Shown one piece after another: positions 15,618-24,942 of a stretch of DNA of 64,000 bases. A program made the position numbers and the translations under genes. The notes under the pieces are model-generated. The model made no database searches. It saw only the letters and a list, made by a program, of their open reading frames with translations, and was not told the DNA's origin. Location of the stretch: assembly GCA_039704465.1 (NCBI GenBank), contig JASFAU010000010.1:434001-498000 (forward strand), read 5' to 3'. Source of the DNA: Plasmodiophora brassicae. Its lineage: Eukaryota > Endomyxa > Phytomyxea > Plasmodiophorida > Plasmodiophoridae. Numbering within the stretch: position 1 is the first letter of the stretch; each line of letters opens with the position of its first letter.

Positions 15618-15956
15618 TGCGACTGCGCGCACTCCGCAGCGTGTAGGACGGTACGCAACCTTGACGCCCGGCGCTGCGGCCGTAGGTGCCCGTCAGTGCC
15701 GCTGACAGGTATGCTACCGGCCACGTTCGCACCTGCATCCGCAGCTCTGCCGAGGTCGCCGCCGCTCCCCAAGACGTTGCAACATTGAAACGAGCGCTTG
15801 AGAGTGCTTTGACCAATGGCCGGACCGGGTGTCGGATGGTGCGGATGACGTTTGCCGCCCAGTCCACTACAGGTTGAGGGTATGCCCAGGATGGAATGTC
15901 GGAAGTATTCGTTGGTCTGTTCGATGGTTCCCGCAATCCGTAGAGTTCCAGTGGAA
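15618..15956. promoter_or_regulatory. divergent intergenic region between PRCC (-) and MAU2 (+)
   Basis: About 340 bp separate two outward-facing starts. I see no convincing coding, RNA gene or repeat; short frames here have no family resemblance. A shared promoter is inferred from layout only. Confidence 0.45.
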
Positions 15957-17771
15957 ATGGACCCGCTTGCCGCTGCCCGTGAGCTCAGGGCTGCTGGGGC
16001 GCCCAGCATCGCGGTTTGGGCGCTGCAAGCAGCCGCGAAGGCGGTAACGTGCGGGCGCGCCGCTATGGAGATACGCCTGGAGATTGCGGCGATTGCGTCG
16101 GAGCTGGGCTGGGACATGGCGCAGCAGTTACAAGTGCTGAACGACATCGTGCGGCTTTTCGAACAGACGGCACCGGATGAAGATGCCGTTGGCATGGTTT
16201 TGCAGGCCCTTCGCCAGGGAATGTCGCTCTGCCTTCGCCATGGCGACCTTCGCCAGGCCATGGCGTCCGTCGATCGCGCCATTGAGATCGCTGCGCGATA
16301 CGATCGCGTTGAATGGTTGGTCCCGTTCGTGTTCGGCGCCTGCCACGCTCTCGTTGGTCGTGGCGATCTTGTTTCCGCTGCTCGGTACAGTAAGTGCACT
16401 TGATCGTGCGATGCTCTCGCGAACCGCTGATCATGAATTGCAAAGTGGCTGTTCTGAAGTCGTCATCGCACGATAAGCCACAACATGCTGCCATTGTCCG
16501 GCTTGTCCTTGGTCACATCTCCATCTTGTCTGAAGAGGACCCTGCGTGTGATGTCGCCCAGATCGCCGGTGTTCTCCCGGATCAGCTGGCCCAGTACGCT
16601 GCCGCCTTGATGCTTGTACGAGGGCCCGCCCTTGATTGCTCCCAGGCTACGTGGGCATATGAACGCCTTGCGAAACCGCTGCTGGCCCCCTCGTCCAATG
16701 TAACGGTACTGGATGGCCTGGGGATACCAATCCAGTGGGCGACGAGCAGTACAGTCGCGGCTCTGTATGCTCTGCTTCGGTGCATTCAAATGCGGTCGCT
16801 GGGCCGCAATTCAGAGGCGGGGTCTTTCGTCAATTTGGGCCTAGACCTCGATGCACACGCTGTCGACCCCGTTCTGCGTTCGCTCTTGGAAGCGCAATCA
16901 ATTCAGCTCATCCTGTCTCGGTTCGATTTGGTATCTGCTGCTCATCGCTTGTCATCGTTTGTAAGCCGCCCCGATAACACGTTGATTGCGGCAACCGAGT
17001 CACTTCTAAGAGCACAGGTAGGTTGCTCATGTTCCCGCCTTACAGTTGTCAATGCTGACTGTGCCAACTGTCTCACAGTACGCAATGGCGACTCGAAACG
17101 TCGACGCTGCCGCCACACATGCTCGCTTGCTGCAAAGCCGAATGCAGGATACGCACGCTCCATTAGTTGCTTTCGCGAGCATTCTGTTGCACCTGTTGAG
17201 CCAGTCTGCGTCGTCGCCAGCCAACGCGCTCGAGGCAGCCATACAGATTGAGGCGTTATCATGCCCCTCTAGTCGAGCTTCGCTGATCGCTTCAGGTTAC
17301 CTGTTTGGCCTGGGCGCAGCGGGTGGCCGCGCTGAGCAAAGCCTTCGTTCTGCGGTTTGCATGGATCCGAACCAGCAGGACAACCTGAGGGCTTTGGGGC
17401 TAGCCTTGCTGGCTGATGTCTGCGCGGCGAATCTCGACCAGGGTCTGGCTGGCAAGCTTCTTTGGCAGGCTCGTCAGCTGGCGATCCAGAGCGAGAGCCC
17501 TCGGACGATTGCCACAGTTACTGGGATTATTATGGTACAGGAAACGCGCCTGCTTGTCGAGACAATGTCGTTGATTACCCGGTGGGAACAGGGAACGCTG
17601 AATCATATGGGCGGCACTGATGAGATTATTGCGAAGTTCGTTGACCTTTATCATCCAGCTATTGCCATCTGTGCGAAGAGCGTCGAGATGGCCACATCAT
17701 CTGCAACCCACGTTCGTGCGATTTCTGCCGCTCGTCAGAACTGGCCAGGCGGCGGTGTCCCGTCTGCTTAA
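15957..17771 (+). CDS. MAU2: MAU2/SCC4-like cohesin-loading TPR protein
   Basis: About 560 residues in three exons, starting MDPLAAARELRAAG. It is entirely helical, TPR-like: LRLEIAAIASEL, MVLQALRQGMSLCLRHGDLRQAMASVDRAIEIA, VWLVPF-type repeats. Introns follow AARY at about 16,389 and LRAQ at about 17,018 (gtaggttgctc...ctcacag). The C-terminal third (ASGYLFGLGAAGGRAEQSLRS, ALLADVCAANLDQGL, KLLWQARQLAIQSESP) resembles the cohesin_load family, where repeated 'LG..LL....A...L..A..LA' units end in an SIPD-like stretch. In other eukaryotes MAU2 wraps the N-terminus of NIPBL/SCC2 to load cohesin. The alternative is an unrelated TPR protein; similarity is pattern-level rather than motif-level. Confidence 0.6.
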
Positions 17772-18453
17772 GCCGGTCGGAATTGACACTCACAATTCGT
17801 TGAATTAACTATTGTTTACACTTTGAGCAACCAACGTCAATGTTATGCACAATTTACAGGATATGGAGACGACGTTTCTCATGGAACGTACAACAAATTA
17901 CCGAGAGAAAGAAGCAATGCCGCCGAGGGTCGGTAAAGCCAATGAAGAGGGACGCTGTTGCGAGCTTGATCATGCGCAGTCCAAACTCAAGGTCGAGGAC
18001 TCAAGGGTGCCATGTGGGAGAACTTGAGGAATATTCGAGAAGCGCACGGTGATCCAAGTTCGCAGGTTGGCTTATGGCTAGGGCGGGTGGCGACATTTGG
18101 GCCAGCGAATTCGTCAGACATGTGAGCGCTCACAAGACCTTCGACATACCCCACGTTTGGGACATCAACACTGTCTGCCGCAACAAGCCCTGCGATTTAA
18201 CAGCCACGGTGACCGGAACAATTGCCAGTACGCCCTTCGGTCGAACTCCCCTACTTGCTGTCCAGCAGTACATTTCAAGCCCTCCTTTGAGGAGATGAAC
18301 TTGGAGATGATCTTGTATCGTGGCAACGTTTTGTATATCAATAACGACAGCGCTTGCGCTCCTACGCAATTGCCTAGCCACGACGCAAGGTGCAAAGAGG
18401 AGTAGGGCGACGCCCCTCTATCCATGCGTTGTGTTTACTTGTGTATACTACCG
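17772..18453. other. intergenic, no gene recognised
   Basis: About 680 bp between two convergent genes. Several short frames exist on both strands, but none resembles a known family or links by plausible splice sites to the neighbours. AT content is visibly higher than in flanking exons. Probably 3' UTRs plus spacer. Confidence 0.6.
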
Positions 18454-20362
18454 TTACTCTTCATACTGGATGCCTATAAGAAACCGATATAAGCAGAGAC
18501 AGCGGGTCGTGAAGGTTGAGAAGCACTTACAGATGTTCTTCATTTCCGAAAAGAACTCTAATGACCGCATTCCACCCTCTTTGCCTATGCCCGACTCCTT
18601 GATTCCGCCGAAAGGAACGCGAAGGTCCCGTTTGAGCCATGTGTTCACCCATACCATACCTGGCCACAGTGGCCTCAGCGCGAACGAAATGATGACAGAG
18701 GTACACAGGCTTGCCTTACCAGTGTGCATGCGTCGCGTAACTCGGTGGGCTCTGCCCAAGTTCGAGGTCCAGACTGAACCAGCCAGGCCATACCGCACAG
18801 AGTTGTGGATTTGCACAGCTTCGTCTTCAGTGTCGAATGGATGAACGGTAACAACAGGCCCAAAGATTTCCTCGGTAGCGCATCTAGATTGGGTGGAGAG
18901 CCCAACAATAACAGTGGGTTCGAAGAAGCATCCATTGGAAAACGGTGGCAAAAGTGAACCAGGGCGTTCGCCTCCACACAAGATCTTTCCTCCTTCTTCG
19001 GCAGCCAGTTTGACGTAATATTCGACTTTCTTCAGCTGCTGAGGAGATATAACCGAGCCCATCCAGCTCGTTTTTGGATCGCCAACTGTCAGGGACTTTG
19101 TCCGCTTGACGAAGGCGTCTAGGAACTTGTCTAGCAATGGACGCTCGACGAGGATGCGAGAGCCACACAGGCAAATCTGTCCCGAGTTCAGGAAGCTGGA
19201 ACGCAAAACACCTGCGCCCAGTTGTGCCAGGTGTCAGCCGCCAGCATGCGCTTTCCAATTACTGTCACAAGTACCCTCGATCATTTGATCGAAATTGCAA
19301 TCTGCGAATACAATGGTGGCGTTCTTGCCGCCAAGCTCCAGTGACAGCTTCTTGAACGTCTCGCTAGCAGCCACCGCAACGGTACGCCCTGTAACCTGTG
19401 GGAGCGGGCAATCAGATCAGCCTCGACAACGACAGTGGAAGCGTACTGTGCCGCCAGTAAACGAAACCGCATCGACTGACGGCGACCGGATGAGGGGTTC
19501 CCCGGCCTCGCTACCCAACCCGAACACGAAGTTGGCAACGCCAGGAGGCAGCCCGACGTTCACAATTATGTTTGCCAGCGCATGCGCCGTTAACGGACTC
19601 AGCTCGCTTGGCTTGCAAACTTCAATAATCGAAGAGTCAGCAGCGGGTTCCCGACCGCATAATCTAGTATGCATACCGACTGTGCAACCCATCGCCAGCG
19701 CCGGCGCCAGCTTCCACGTCAGCCTGACCCACCATTATGTCATATCGTACTTGCAAACAATGCTCCATATTACAAATAGATTGGCCTGGACTGTCATGAT
19801 GAATACCACAAACTTCATATGTGAACTAGGCGCACACACTGACAGGTTCCAAGGCGTGATGAGAGCGGCCACGCCCACTGGCATCCGTTGAGTGTAGTTT
19901 ATGGCACCAGTCATCTCCGTGCTTGGGGCCTCCTGCTGGCGAACCGCTTGCGCGAAGAATCGCAGATTGGCCACAGCCCTCGGGATGTCAACAGTACGCG
20001 CCAGCTGGACAGGCTTGCCAGTGTCCATCGACTCCAGCTCGGCAAAGTCATCGAGGCGCGCCTCAACCGCATCCGCGATTCTCTCTAGGCATCGAGCACG
20101 GTCTTCGACCGGCGTCTCCGACCACTGAGGGAAAGCACGTTCCGCAGCGGACCTGATAGGAACACACACACTTAGGCGTCATCGCAGGCTGCCATGCGCA
20201 CGTGCAGCACTACTACACTGCGGCGTCGACATCTGCAGCGCGCGAGCGCGGCAAAACTGCAATACGCTCTCCGGTGGCTGGATTGAAATCGTCGAGCGTG
20301 CCCCCGTCAGCAGCGGCGACGAACCGCCCGTCGACCAGGTTCAAGCATTGCAAGACCGTCAT
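18454..20362 (-). CDS. ALDH8A1: ALDH8A1-type aldehyde dehydrogenase (2-aminomuconate semialdehyde dehydrogenase)
   Basis: NAD-dependent aldehyde dehydrogenase of roughly 480 residues. The start at 20362 reads [17 protein letters not shown]. Exon pieces line up along the whole family: [71 protein letters not shown] (catalytic Glu), [11 protein letters not shown] (catalytic Cys), [57 protein letters not shown]. The DIPR...NFRFFA and W..R(D/E)L..PFGG signatures single out ALDH8A1, which oxidises 2-aminomuconate semialdehyde in tryptophan/kynurenine breakdown. Several short introns interrupt it; the last splits the C-terminal KNIC-IQYEE. No other kynurenine-pathway gene is visible here. Confidence 0.9.
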
Positions 20363-20565
20363 CGGTCGCCCGCAAAACGCCAAATGAATGAAATTAAATG
20401 ATGGACGCCGTCCGTTTGTGTATGCCGCCCCAAAAAAGCGTCGCGTTCTCTGGAGAACGGCTGCCTGTTGTTGGACGCGACTTTTCCGGAGTAGCCACGT
20501 GCGTGATCGTGCCAAGCTGCCGCGTGGATTTTGGCGGCCTGGTCCGTCAGTTGGCAGTCTGCCCG
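20363..20565. promoter_or_regulatory. compact divergent promoter region
   Basis: Only about 200 bp lie between the ALDH8A1-type start (minus) and the NCoR-like start (plus). The plus-strand open frame extends upstream to 20398, but the residues there do not look conserved, so this is more likely 5' UTR. No TATA-like element stands out. Confidence 0.45.
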
Positions 20566-23500
20566 ATGAGCACCAACAGTGCCGGCCATGGGTTCCGGGG
20601 CGGCGGCGGGCCAGGGCAGGGTCGCGGGGGTGCACGCGGCGGCCGAAGTAACCGGCGACCGTGGCGAGATCGGCGCCCTGGGCCGCGACGCGACGTGTAT
20701 GGCGGCCCTCGAACGTTCGAGGACGGCGAGATTGGAGGGCGGCGCCGACCGATCGGCGAGCCGGACATGGAGGCGGATGGGGATTTTCGCGGTGACCGTT
20801 TTCCGCCTTGGAGGTCTGGGAATCGGCGTCAACCCCTGCCGCCCGACTCGCGTTTCCATTCCCGTCAAGGCGGCGCCGGTGCCGTACCCAGCGACGCCAA
20901 CCGGATTATGCCTCGAGGCCTGCCTGAGAGCGGTACGGAACGATTTCCGCAGGGTCCCTACAGTATGCATCGCATGAGCAGGGATTCGTCGCCCGCTCGA
21001 TCCATGTCGCCACCTCGGCGGAACGACCGCCCTGAACCTCCTGGCCCGGCTGGATCCAAGCCGCCGATATCGCTGGAGTTCCCCGTCTTAGGGCCAGTAC
21101 CAATCTTGGAGCTACCTGTTCCCGATTTCCCAGCGGCAGCACCGATTAGAGGGCCCGCCAGAAGTGGCGCGGCATCGCCCACTGGCTCGGACAGAACGCA
21201 GTTGTTGTCGAAGTCGGAGATGCAGAGGTCGCCTCCAGATGGCGCCAGAACGACCAGTCGAGGTCCGAGCCCCACCATGATGGACCTACCTGTGGACCGC
21301 AACGCCCCATCGCGAAGCTCGCTTGCTATCGGAGCTGGACCCAACGTGTCGGTGGGACGGGAACGCGCTGGCCATTCACGCTCACGTTTCAGTATCGGCG
21401 CTTCGCCGGGCCCAGAAGACATCAGCTGGAGGTCGCAACGGGATCGACCTGTGGAGAGGCAGATCGCAGATATTCGTTCGTCAGGTCCCGACCTGCTCGA
21501 GGTCCAGCGCCAACGTCCGCTGTCTTCTAGCCCACCGAACTCGGGTCCAGTTATCCATGCCGACCGGATGCGACTTCTGTCAAGGTCAGAGCCTGAGACG
21601 GACGTTGCCGCCCAGAGTCGCTCGCGGATCCCGTTGAGGATGCCCTCACGCGGTTCCCTGCCGGGGTCGTCCTATCCGCCTCGTGAGGATTCTGGACCAA
21701 GCTCGCGCTCTGCTCCTGCGGCGGAGCATAAGCCGTCTGACGCGTATGGACCTCGGGCCGTTCGACGGTCTCGCTTTGATATCCCTCCAAGGAGTCCACC
21801 CGAGGAGCGTATGCCGGTCGACCGCTCTCAACAGCCCCGAAGTTCGCTTCCTGTAGGTCCTGGGCCCACTGTGCACACTGAACGGATTCGCTTGCTGTCT
21901 TCTACACATCCCGCGGAGCTGGGAACCGGTGATGCTGTTCGAGCGAGGTCGCGCTTCGATATTCGTCCTCCTAGTCTGGCTCCCGAACAACCGGTGCAAT
22001 CGTCACCTAGCGCAGCGACCCTTCGCGTCAGTGTCGGACCTTCTTCGCCTTCTTCATCCGCAAAGGACAGTGAGCCACGACGAATCGGTTTTGGTGAAGG
22101 CCTTGCGAAATTCATTCGCAAAGTCGAATCGCCCAAAGCCGATCAGAATCCCGACGAGTCTGCCCAGGCACCCGATGCCGGTCCTTCATCTGCAGATGAT
22201 CAGCGTCCTGAGGATATGGATGTGCCCATGGCAGATGAGACCACATCAACTCCTGTCAAGTTGCACCCAGCTACTGAATCCGCACCATCATCTACTCCTG
22301 CTGTTGATACGCCGTCTCAAGCTTCTCTGCTTGAGCGGATACAGAAACTCGATGACGACATCGCGGAAATTGAGGACGCAATCGCGCGACAGAAGGAGGT
22401 TCTTGAAGGTCGACCGGACACCAGTGCTCCTTTATCTGACGACACGGAGAGCCATGGAGCGTCGCTCGTGACCAGCGCAGATGAGAAGGCCGTTGTGGAC
22501 CGTATTTACGCTGAGAACGCCCGGCTGTCCAAGCTGTCGTCACACCAACTCGCGAAAGTGCTTCCTGGCTGGCTTACCCAGGCTTGTCCTCCCGGGGCGT
22601 TCTACACGCCGTTGTATCGGGAACCGTTGGAATGCGACCTCGTTCGTTCCACTGTGAAGGGGCACGTTGCCTCTCGACCGCGTCTTCTTCGTGCTGTCCG
22701 AGAAACGAAACTGGCAGCTGCGAACCTCTCCCGCCTCACTGCTCTGGAATGGTGGACGAAATATCGCGACTGGAAGGTGTACCTGTTTGAGAGTCGAAAC
22801 CTTAACGTCCCTCCGTTCCGCTATCACATGAGTGCTGAGATCAAAGCCTACTATGCTGCTCGGCTGGCTCCGATTCCCAACATGCTCACCGACGAAGAGA
22901 AACGGTACCGGTCGTTCCGCAGTCGCAACGCACTCGTTGAGGACCCCAGACATGCCGAAAACCAACGGAAACTCGTTAATCCCTGGCTTGACGCGGAACG
23001 CGAAATCTTCGAGAAGAAGTACGCCAAGCACCCCAAGAACTTCGCTAAGATCGCCAAGTATCTCCCAAACAAGTCTGTTGGCGACTGCGTTGCTCACTAC
23101 TACTCTTCGAAAACGGTCGTAAACTACAAGTCTCTTGTGAAGAAGTACCGGAAAATGGTCTTGTCACGCAAGGGCATCGAGTCCAACGACGATATCGACT
23201 TCGACGTTGCGAACATGGTCAATGAAGATGCCCCGAGGCGTTCTTCGTCTGCGTTCCCTCGGGAGATCTTGAAGCTGGCTGAGGACATTTCCCGGAACAA
23301 CATCGAGGTGCAAGCTAGCCGAAGCCGTGCTCAGCGAAGGCGAACGGAAGACGATGAAGCCGCTGCATCTGGAGCGGTCAAACCGAAAGGAAAGAAGCCT
23401 TCTACGAGTATCGACGACGAGCAGGCGGCAAAGGCGCAGTCGACTGGGAAGAAACGCAGTCGTGTATCGGGCTCTGCGTCATGGGACGCGCGAGAAAAGG

Positions 23501-24846
23501 AACTATTCGTCGAAGCTCTGTCACTGCATGGCAAGGATTTCGGCGCCATTGGTGAATACGTGCAAAGCAAGGACGCCGAGAAGTGCAAGAACTTCTTCAA
23601 CAACAACAAGACGAAGATGCTCTTCGACAAGATTCTTGCCGAACGTGAAGCCAGACTTGACAGCGAGAAGCCCGCTGTCGCAACGACAACGCAGGAGGAT
23701 GGTAACGCGTCTTCTGCCAGTGTCAACGAGAGTGAAGGTGGTGGCGACGGCAGCGACGGCCAATCTGTCGAGGACGCCGCTGGTCAAGTGAAGGTTACCC
23801 AGCCTCGCCGCAATGTCAACTGGACGTCGGAGGAGAAGACGGCCCTTATGGAGGCGCTACGAGTGCACGGTCGCGACTGGAAGGCGCTATGTTCGGCGGT
23901 GCCAACGCGAACCGAAACCCAGATCAAGAACTTCTATCAAAACTACAAGGAGAAGCTCGGCCTGGCCGCTATTGCAACTCAAGCATCCGGCCATGGGGAC
24001 GTCCCCTCTGCTAAGCGTCCTCGAACCCTGGTTGCAGACTCCCCTGCGTTTGCCATGCCTGATGCCGTCCCCCAGTCTGTCGGTTCTGCACCATCCATTG
24101 TGCCGCTATCTGAACCTGCCGTCGTGCACACCGCTCTCCATCCCCACCCTATCGTCGCTCCTGCAGGCCAGCGAGCTGGTGGTGCCATCGGCGCTGTGCC
24201 GTCGTATGGCCAATATCCCAATCCTGCAATGCCGCCCATAGCGTTTGGCCCAATGGCGCCCATGATGTCCCCGCTGCCATATCATGAGATCTTGCGAAGC
24301 CTGGGTTCAGCGCTTCCCCCGAACACTGTCGTGTATCCGCCGTCGGCGTTCCCGTCCTATCCGTTGCCACCGCATCTCGTTGTGCCACATCCGTCGCCGA
24401 TGGTGACAAACCCGGTGGTACCGCCGATTCTAGCATCGCAGTTCGTAAACTCATCGATGAGGACGGCGACGTTCCAGCCGATCGTCCTTGGCCCGGTGCC
24501 AACGCTGCCGGCACCCATGCCGATTGATCCTGCAGGCGACGAGCGAGACAGCGACCATCCGACGGGGCAATCCACGCTCGGCGGATTCGTCCCAACGGCC
24601 GACTCCATCATCCAGGTCGACGAGACGGCGGACGATCGAATGGACGTTGCCGAGGTGGCGGCCACCGCTGAGCAGGTTGTGTCCGCCGAGACGACGTATG
24701 ACGAGGCCGTCCCGCCTGCCGGTCTGGACCATTCGGGATCACCGGCGCATCATGCCGATGCGGAACAACCCGGCGCCCCAGTTGACGATGACGGTTCGGC
24801 TGTCCCGGTGAGCGGCCCCGATGTTGCGACCCCTGATTCTAATTGA
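20566..24846 (+). CDS. NCoR/Snt1-like corepressor with three SANT domains
   Basis: Uninterrupted 1,426-residue frame. From the ATG at 20566 it opens with a Gly/Arg-rich segment, then about 550 Ser/Pro/Arg-rich residues with diverged internal repeats (RSRFDI-like and RLLS-type motifs). A coiled coil follows (IQKLDDDIAEIEDAIARQKE), then a conserved block (LSSHQLAKVLPGW...PPFRYHMSAEIKAYYAARL) placed like the deacetylase-activating region. SANT1 is PWLDAEREIFEKKYAKHP...KSVGDCVAHYYSSK, very close to NCoR SANT1; SANT2 is ASWDAREKELFVEALSLHGK; SANT3 is NWTSEEKTALMEALRVHGRD. The tail is Pro/Val-rich. NCoR, SMRT and fungal Snt1 scaffold HDAC3/Set3-type complexes. The lack of introns over 4.3 kb contrasts with its neighbours. 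Confidence 0.85.
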   Translation: MSTNSAGHGFRGGGGPGQGRGGARGGRSNRRPWRDRRPGPRRDVYGGPRTFEDGEIGGRRRPIGEPDMEADGDFRGDRFPPWRSGNRRQPLPPDSRFHSRQGGAGAVPSDANRIMPRGLPESGTERFPQGPYSMHRMSRDSSPARSMSPPRRNDRPEPPGPAGSKPPISLEFPVLGPVPILELPVPDFPAAAPIRGPARSGAASPTGSDRTQLLSKSEMQRSPPDGARTTSRGPSPTMMDLPVDRNAPSRSSLAIGAGPNVSVGRERAGHSRSRFSIGASPGPEDISWRSQRDRPVERQIADIRSSGPDLLEVQRQRPLSSSPPNSGPVIHADRMRLLSRSEPETDVAAQSRSRIPLRMPSRGSLPGSSYPPREDSGPSSRSAPAAEHKPSDAYGPRAVRRSRFDIPPRSPPEERMPVDRSQQPRSSLPVGPGPTVHTERIRLLSSTHPAELGTGDAVRARSRFDIRPPSLAPEQPVQSSPSAATLRVSVGPSSPSSSAKDSEPRRIGFGEGLAKFIRKVESPKADQNPDESAQAPDAGPSSADDQRPEDMDVPMADETTSTPVKLHPATESAPSSTPAVDTPSQASLLERIQKLDDDIAEIEDAIARQKEVLEGRPDTSAPLSDDTESHGASLVTSADEKAVVDRIYAENARLSKLSSHQLAKVLPGWLTQACPPGAFYTPLYREPLECDLVRSTVKGHVASRPRLLRAVRETKLAAANLSRLTALEWWTKYRDWKVYLFESRNLNVPPFRYHMSAEIKAYYAARLAPIPNMLTDEEKRYRSFRSRNALVEDPRHAENQRKLVNPWLDAEREIFEKKYAKHPKNFAKIAKYLPNKSVGDCVAHYYSSKTVVNYKSLVKKYRKMVLSRKGIESNDDIDFDVANMVNEDAPRRSSSAFPREILKLAEDISRNNIEVQASRSRAQRRRTEDDEAAASGAVKPKGKKPSTSIDDEQAAKAQSTGKKRSRVSGSASWDAREKELFVEALSLHGKDFGAIGEYVQSKDAEKCKNFFNNNKTKMLFDKILAEREARLDSEKPAVATTTQEDGNASSASVNESEGGGDGSDGQSVEDAAGQVKVTQPRRNVNWTSEEKTALMEALRVHGRDWKALCSAVPTRTETQIKNFYQNYKEKLGLAAIATQASGHGDVPSAKRPRTLVADSPAFAMPDAVPQSVGSAPSIVPLSEPAVVHTALHPHPIVAPAGQRAGGAIGAVPSYGQYPNPAMPPIAFGPMAPMMSPLPYHEILRSLGSALPPNTVVYPPSAFPSYPLPPHLVVPHPSPMVTNPVVPPILASQFVNSSMRTATFQPIVLGPVPTLPAPMPIDPAGDERDSDHPTGQSTLGGFVPTADSIIQVDETADDRMDVAEVAATAEQVVSAETTYDEAVPPAGLDHSGSPAHHADAEQPGAPVDDDGSAVPVSGPDVATPDSN

Positions 24847-24881
24847 ACCCGGCTACTCGACCTACAATATTCATATCGTAG

Positions 24882-24887
24882 AATAAA
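24882..24887 (+). promoter_or_regulatory. AATAAA polyadenylation signal
   Basis: A canonical AATAAA lies 36 bp after the stop of the NCoR-like gene and 56 bp before the stop of the convergent gene, so the two 3' ends are tightly packed. Confidence 0.6.
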
Positions 24888-24942
24888 GTAATATTTGCTC
24901 CCGATTCGTACTGTTGCGTAAAACAGGGGAACGCTCAGTTTA

